In this document: positions 7,043 to 9,271 of the stretch, in pieces
How the letters are laid out: each line of letters begins with the position of its first letter
Numbering within the stretch: position 1 is the stretch's first letter
Assembly: GCA_037446075.1 (NCBI GenBank)
Contig: JBBIJH010000101.1
Location: 1 to 9,271 of the forward strand
Direction of reading: 5' to 3'
DNA length: 9,271 nt
Origin: JBBIJH01 sp037446075
GTDB lineage: Bacteria; Bacteroidota; Ignavibacteria; UBA10030; JAHEZR01
Program-made: the position numbers and the translations under genes
The notes under the pieces: model-generated
The model's database searches: none
Seen by the model: the letters and a program-made list of their open reading frames with translations, nothing else
Told to the model about the DNA's origin: nothing

Positions 7043-7058
7043 CTTGGATAGCTCCAAG
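7043..7058. promoter_or_regulatory. Perfect inverted repeat upstream of the Met/His-rich gene (possible operator)
   Basis: CTTGGA (7043-7048) and TCCAAG (7053-7058) form a perfect 6-bp dyad with a 4 nt spacer. It lies 43-58 nt before the likely start at 7000, in a 237-bp stretch (7001-7237) with no convincing gene. The position suits an operator or promoter element, but I found no convincing -35/-10 pair around it and it matches no regulator box I know. Confidence 0.3.
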
Positions 7059-7237
7059 TGAGCGCCTGTAGTGCAAGATCAGAAAAAGACTTGTCGGTCC
7101 CGCCCCTGTCTCCATCTGAGGAGACTCGGCACGGATTGGGTCCGCTGAACAATCCCGAGCGGTGAAAAACAACCAAGACAGAATTAAGGATCGGTCTTGC
7201 CAGCCCTCGGGAAACTAAAGCGGATCCTACGAGCGGT

Positions 7238-7663
7238 TTAGATCAGAAGGGAAGAAAACAGGAGGTACTTATCGGGAGTAGTCCACTGAGGTTCATACAA
7301 AGAAGTGCCGCGCGAGTGGGGCTGGATAGGTACTTCCAGAATCACGGGAGGAAGAGCCGTGGCAGCTCCTACTTCGTATTTAAAGCTGTTTAGCTTTGAG
7401 TCTTTGGGAACGACGGCGGGAGCGATTGTGGCTTCACCGACCAGCGTGTTTGTATGACATGTATCTGCGAAGCTCGGTTGATCAGCAGGAACTGATTCCT
7501 CGCGATGGCAGCCCTGCGGGACAGATCCTCCGTTGCTTGCACAGCAGGAATCCGTCGGGGCAGTGCAATCATGTCGGATATTGGTGAAGCCAATGCTTGT
7601 CAACATGGAAACAAGGACGAGCATCCGGCTCGCTGCGGTGAGATGTTTCTTTGTTTGGCTCAT
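7238..7663 (-). CDS. Small exported Cys/His protein of unknown function, 141 aa
   Basis: A basic N-terminus (MSQTKKHLTAASR) and a hydrophobic segment at about 14-27 (MLVLVSMLTSIGF) indicate export or a membrane anchor. The mature part has five Cys and paired His in a spaced pattern: HDC (31-33), CC (40-41), CH (52-53) and CH (69-70). A low-complexity hydrophilic stretch and a hydrophobic end (KYLLFSSLLI) follow. Such CH/CC patterns suit metal binding or disulfides in the periplasm, but no family is recognised. The ATG at 7663 has GAGG 5 nt upstream; the GTG at 7669 is inside the SD. It lies 263 nt after the DUF2231-like gene and 237 nt before the Met/His-rich gene, so it may have its own promoter. 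It is a real gene judging by SD, signal segment and metal-locus context; the function is open. Confidence 0.62.
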   Translation of the reverse strand: MSQTKKHLTAASRMLVLVSMLTSIGFTNIRHDCTAPTDSCCASNGGSVPQGCHREESVPADQPSFADTCHTNTLVGEATIAPAVVPKDSKLNSFKYEVGAATALPPVILEVPIQPHSRGTSLYEPQWTTPDKYLLFSSLLI

Positions 7664-7668
7664 ATCCA

Positions 7669-7672
7669 CCTC
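7669..7672 (-). promoter_or_regulatory. Ribosome binding site deciding the start of the Cys/His protein
   Basis: GAGG on the minus strand with a 5 nt spacer (TGGAT) to the ATG at 7663. The TAA of the possible small ORF (7676-7678) lies just upstream. Confidence 0.6.
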
Positions 7673-7675
7673 GCA

Positions 7676-7804
7676 TTAAAACAACAAATGTGCCGGTTGG
7701 ATAGGTTTCGGTTTTCCACCGGAACACACGACTTGATGCCAGGTCTTCTCATGATTGAGAGAGACGATTCCGAAACCTGCGAAGCAATGCATGAGTTCAT
7801 TCAT
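7676..7804 (-). CDS. Possible small ORF, 42 aa, uncertain
   Basis: In the 263-bp space between the DUF2231-like gene and the Cys/His protein, the minus strand has an ATG at 7804 and 42 codons (MNELMHCFAGFGIV..., ending QPAHLLF). The TAA lies 12 nt before the next ATG. The frame stays open for about 20 further codons upstream of the ATG, back to a TGA. In favour are the operon-like spacing and two Cys and three His. Against are the lack of an SD at the ATG, no recognisable family, and a length expected by chance. Confidence 0.25.
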   Translation of the reverse strand: MNELMHCFAGFGIVSLNHEKTWHQVVCSGGKPKPIQPAHLLF

Positions 7805-7926
7805 CACGCCGTGTCTTGTTTTCGCCTCGGATGGCTCAAATGCTACACTTGAATCATACTTCTTGCCTGTACTTCAGTTCTTTAGCAATCTCCTTTTTGA
7901 CCCCGCTCCCTGCCCTAACTTCGGGA

Positions 7927-8514
7927 TCAGCCATGAGCCAGGACCCCACCGAAGTACCCAGCAGCCATCATTGAGCAAAGAACCAGTATAGCCACGGCCA
8001 ATGCGAACCTTTGTAAGGAACGCCGGAAGGAAAACACCGTCCAGACCCAGAGGAGAGCCCCAGTCGCGATACCGAGATTTCTATGAAGCTCAACAACCCA
8101 CCCCTTTGATTCTTCTTCAAGAAAGACGCTCGCCTGACTAAGCCCCGTGGCGGCGGCAGCAACCGACGAAAGCGCTGCGACCAAAACGAGCCAGCGTATG
8201 CCGACCTGTGCCTCCTTGCGCCAGAAACTGATTAGAGTCAGCTGGAACGCGGCGAGTCCAAGTCCGATTGGGATGTGTACGATCTTGTTATGAACGTGCT
8301 CGAGCATGGCGTCCAAGGGCCTCAGCCTATATCGTCGATCATGCTGGGGTGCTTGCTGTGCCATCGTCCGTTGAGACCTGATGGTCTTGGTGATGCCGAC
8401 CTGCGAGTTGTTGGCGCTCTTGTGCTTGTCTTTTGAGTGAGCGAGCAAAGGGAAAACCCCAATAATAATTTGCAGGAAAAGAAGCGCAGCTGTGATCTTG
8501 ATTCTTTTTTGCAC
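7927..8514 (-). CDS. DUF2231-like polytopic membrane protein, 195 aa
   Basis: An N-terminal hydrophobic segment (about 7-25, ending LLAHS) may be a cleaved signal or an anchor. A hydrophilic stretch to about residue 70 follows. Then four membrane segments occur at about 79-97, 106-127, 146-163 and 170-193. The HNKIVHIPIGLGLAAF motif (75-90), ELHRNLG (142-148) and the closing GYFGGVLAHG (186-195) are what I associate with DUF2231, an integral membrane family without firm function. Four His at membrane edges (H75, H80, H144, H194) could bind heme or metal; that is inference. The start is the GTG at 8514. No strong SD precedes it, only AGGCGAG at about 11 nt, so the start is less certain than others here. 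It begins 28 nt after the stop of the upstream cusA and is probably in that operon. Confidence 0.75.
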   Translation of the reverse strand: MQKRIKITAALLFLQIIIGVFPLLAHSKDKHKSANNSQVGITKTIRSQRTMAQQAPQHDRRYRLRPLDAMLEHVHNKIVHIPIGLGLAAFQLTLISFWRKEAQVGIRWLVLVAALSSVAAAATGLSQASVFLEEESKGWVVELHRNLGIATGALLWVWTVFSFRRSLQRFALAVAILVLCSMMAAGYFGGVLAHG

Positions 8515-8542
8515 GGTGGTGATTGTCTCGCCTAGTGTGGTT

Positions 8543-9271
8543 TCAGTTTTCCAAGGCTCGGCCTTGTGCCTTTGCGTCTTTCCTGAGCCTCCAACTCTTC
8601 CATAAGTAGTAGATCACGGGATACACCGCTAGTTCCATCATCACTGATGTGACTACGCCGCCCACCATCGGCGCTGCGATACGCTTCATAACATCGGCCC
8701 CCGTTCCGTGGCTCCACATAATAGGGAGGAGGCCTGCGATAATTACTGAAGCTGTCATGATCTTGGGTCGTACGCGTTTGACAGCACCATAATGGATCGC
8801 GTCTTTTAAGTCCTTCAAACCACGCATCAATCCTTTTTTCTTCCATTCATCGAACGCGACATCGAGATAGAGCAGCATGACGACGCCCGTCTCAGCATCG
8901 AGGCCAGCGAGTGCAATGATCCCCACCCACACTGCAATACTAAGGTTATATCCAAGGATATAAAGCAGCCAGAATGTCCCGATGAGCGAGAAGGGCACGG
9001 CCATGAACACGATAGCGACCTTTGTCACTGAGCGCGTGTTCAGGTAAATGATCACAAAGATAATAAAGAGCGTCATGGGGATGACATACATTAAACGTTT
9101 TTCGGCGCGCTGCATGTACTCGTATTGCCCGCTCCAAATGATGTTGTACCCCGTCGGCAGTTTGATTTTCTCAGCCACTGCTCTCTGTGCATTCTTTACA
9201 TACGTGCCAACGTCGATGTCTTTTTTGTCTACATACACCCACGCGTTGGGTCGTGTGTCTTGGCTCCTGAT
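8543..9271 (-). CDS. cusA: CusA-type Cu(I)/Ag(I) RND efflux transporter, second copy (C-terminal 242 residues; 5' end off the window)
   Basis: This is the C-terminal quarter of a heavy-metal RND pump, open to the right edge from IRSQDTRPNAWVYVD. The porter-domain end (GYNIIWSGQYEYMQRAEKRL, 41-60 of the fragment) leads into TM8 (PMTLFIIFVIIYL) and the later TM helices. Proton-relay residues are present: E127 in LDAETGVVMLLYL (E. coli CusA E939) and K170 in GAVKRVRPKIMTA (K984). IIAGLLPIMW and RIAAPMVGG are family hallmarks. It ends with a short basic tail and TGA, at a normal C-terminus. Its first codon pairs with residue 809 of the other cusA in this window. The overlapping 11 residues agree at 9 positions, but the DNA agrees at only 22 of 33, so it is a different gene. 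The methionine triad lies outside the window. The DUF2231-like gene follows after 28 nt. Confidence 0.95.
   Translation of the reverse strand: MRSQDTRPNAWVYVDKKDIDVGTYVKNAQRAVAEKIKLPTGYNIIWSGQYEYMQRAEKRLMYVIPMTLFIIFVIIYLNTRSVTKVAIVFMAVPFSLIGTFWLLYILGYNLSIAVWVGIIALAGLDAETGVVMLLYLDVAFDEWKKKGLMRGLKDLKDAIHYGAVKRVRPKIMTASVIIAGLLPIMWSHGTGADVMKRIAAPMVGGVVTSVMMELAVYPVIYYLWKSWRLRKDAKAQGRALEN

Noticed and set aside
6872..7057. Minus-strand ORF crossing the N gap in the other frame
   Set aside because: It reads through the Ns only because the gap is set to ten, and it gives no coherent protein. The signal-peptide frame is clearly the real one.
7133..7155. Hairpin GGATTG ... CAATCC after the Cys/His gene as a terminator
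   Set aside because: The stem has only 6 bp with an 11 nt loop and no T-run on the minus strand.
7703..7778. 9-bp inverted repeat AGGTTTCGG ... CCGAAACCT
   Set aside because: The arms are 58 nt apart, the repeat overlaps the doubtful small ORF and is not near a clear start, so it is probably chance.
8532..8846. 104-codon minus-strand ORF overlapping the second cusA
   Set aside because: It is a shifted frame of the clear RND C-terminus and shows no family features.
1..9271. A circular element of about 9.2 kb with one cusA spanning the ends
   Set aside because: The overlapping 33 bp at the two ends agree at only 22 positions, and direct joining would duplicate about ten residues. Two diverged genes explain this better.

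Overview
The window holds a heavy-metal efflux locus, most likely for Cu(I)/Ag(I), from a Gram-negative bacterium. Every convincing gene lies on the minus strand, so transcription runs from high to low coordinates. The tripartite RND pumps, a Big_5-type lipoprotein and several signal peptides imply two membranes. Nearly every gene has a clear Shine-Dalgarno (SD) sequence 4-8 nt before its ATG, which is not what is expected of typical Bacteroidetes. I cannot place the organism further. A run of ten Ns at 6986-6995 and genes cut at both edges point to a draft or metagenomic scaffold.

Layout in the direction of transcription: (1) 9271-8543, the C-terminal 242 residues of a CusA-type RND transporter whose N-terminus is off the window; (2) 8514-7927, a DUF2231-like membrane protein; (3) 7663-7238, a small exported Cys/His protein, possibly preceded by a 42-codon ORF at 7804-7676; (4) 7000-6352, an exported Met/His-rich protein interrupted by the N gap; (5) 6324-5764, a Met/His-rich lipoprotein with a Big_5-like fold; (6) 5597-5253, a divergent PII-family protein; (7) 5165-3840 cusC, 3816-2470 cusB and 2458-1 cusA, a tightly spaced outer membrane channel, periplasmic adaptor and inner membrane pump. 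This last cusA is cut by the left edge after 819 codons.

How they may work together: CusCBA spans the envelope and exports Cu(I)/Ag(I). The three essential metal-binding methionines of CusA (here M569, M619, M668) and the N-terminal metal-binding methionines of CusB (M52, M66, M68) are all present. The PII-like protein just upstream is a candidate cytoplasmic sensor or modulator. The exported Met/His/Cys-rich proteins between the two pumps look like periplasmic or outer-membrane metal-binding accessories; no CusF is visible. No transposase, tRNA, rRNA or CRISPR was seen. No gap between genes exceeds 300 bases. The longest are 7664-7926, holding only the doubtful small ORF, and 7001-7237, holding short repeats and an inverted repeat.

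The two cusA pieces end at the same homologous codon, but the shared stretch differs at many mostly synonymous positions. They therefore look like two different cusA genes rather than one gene cut by circularisation.
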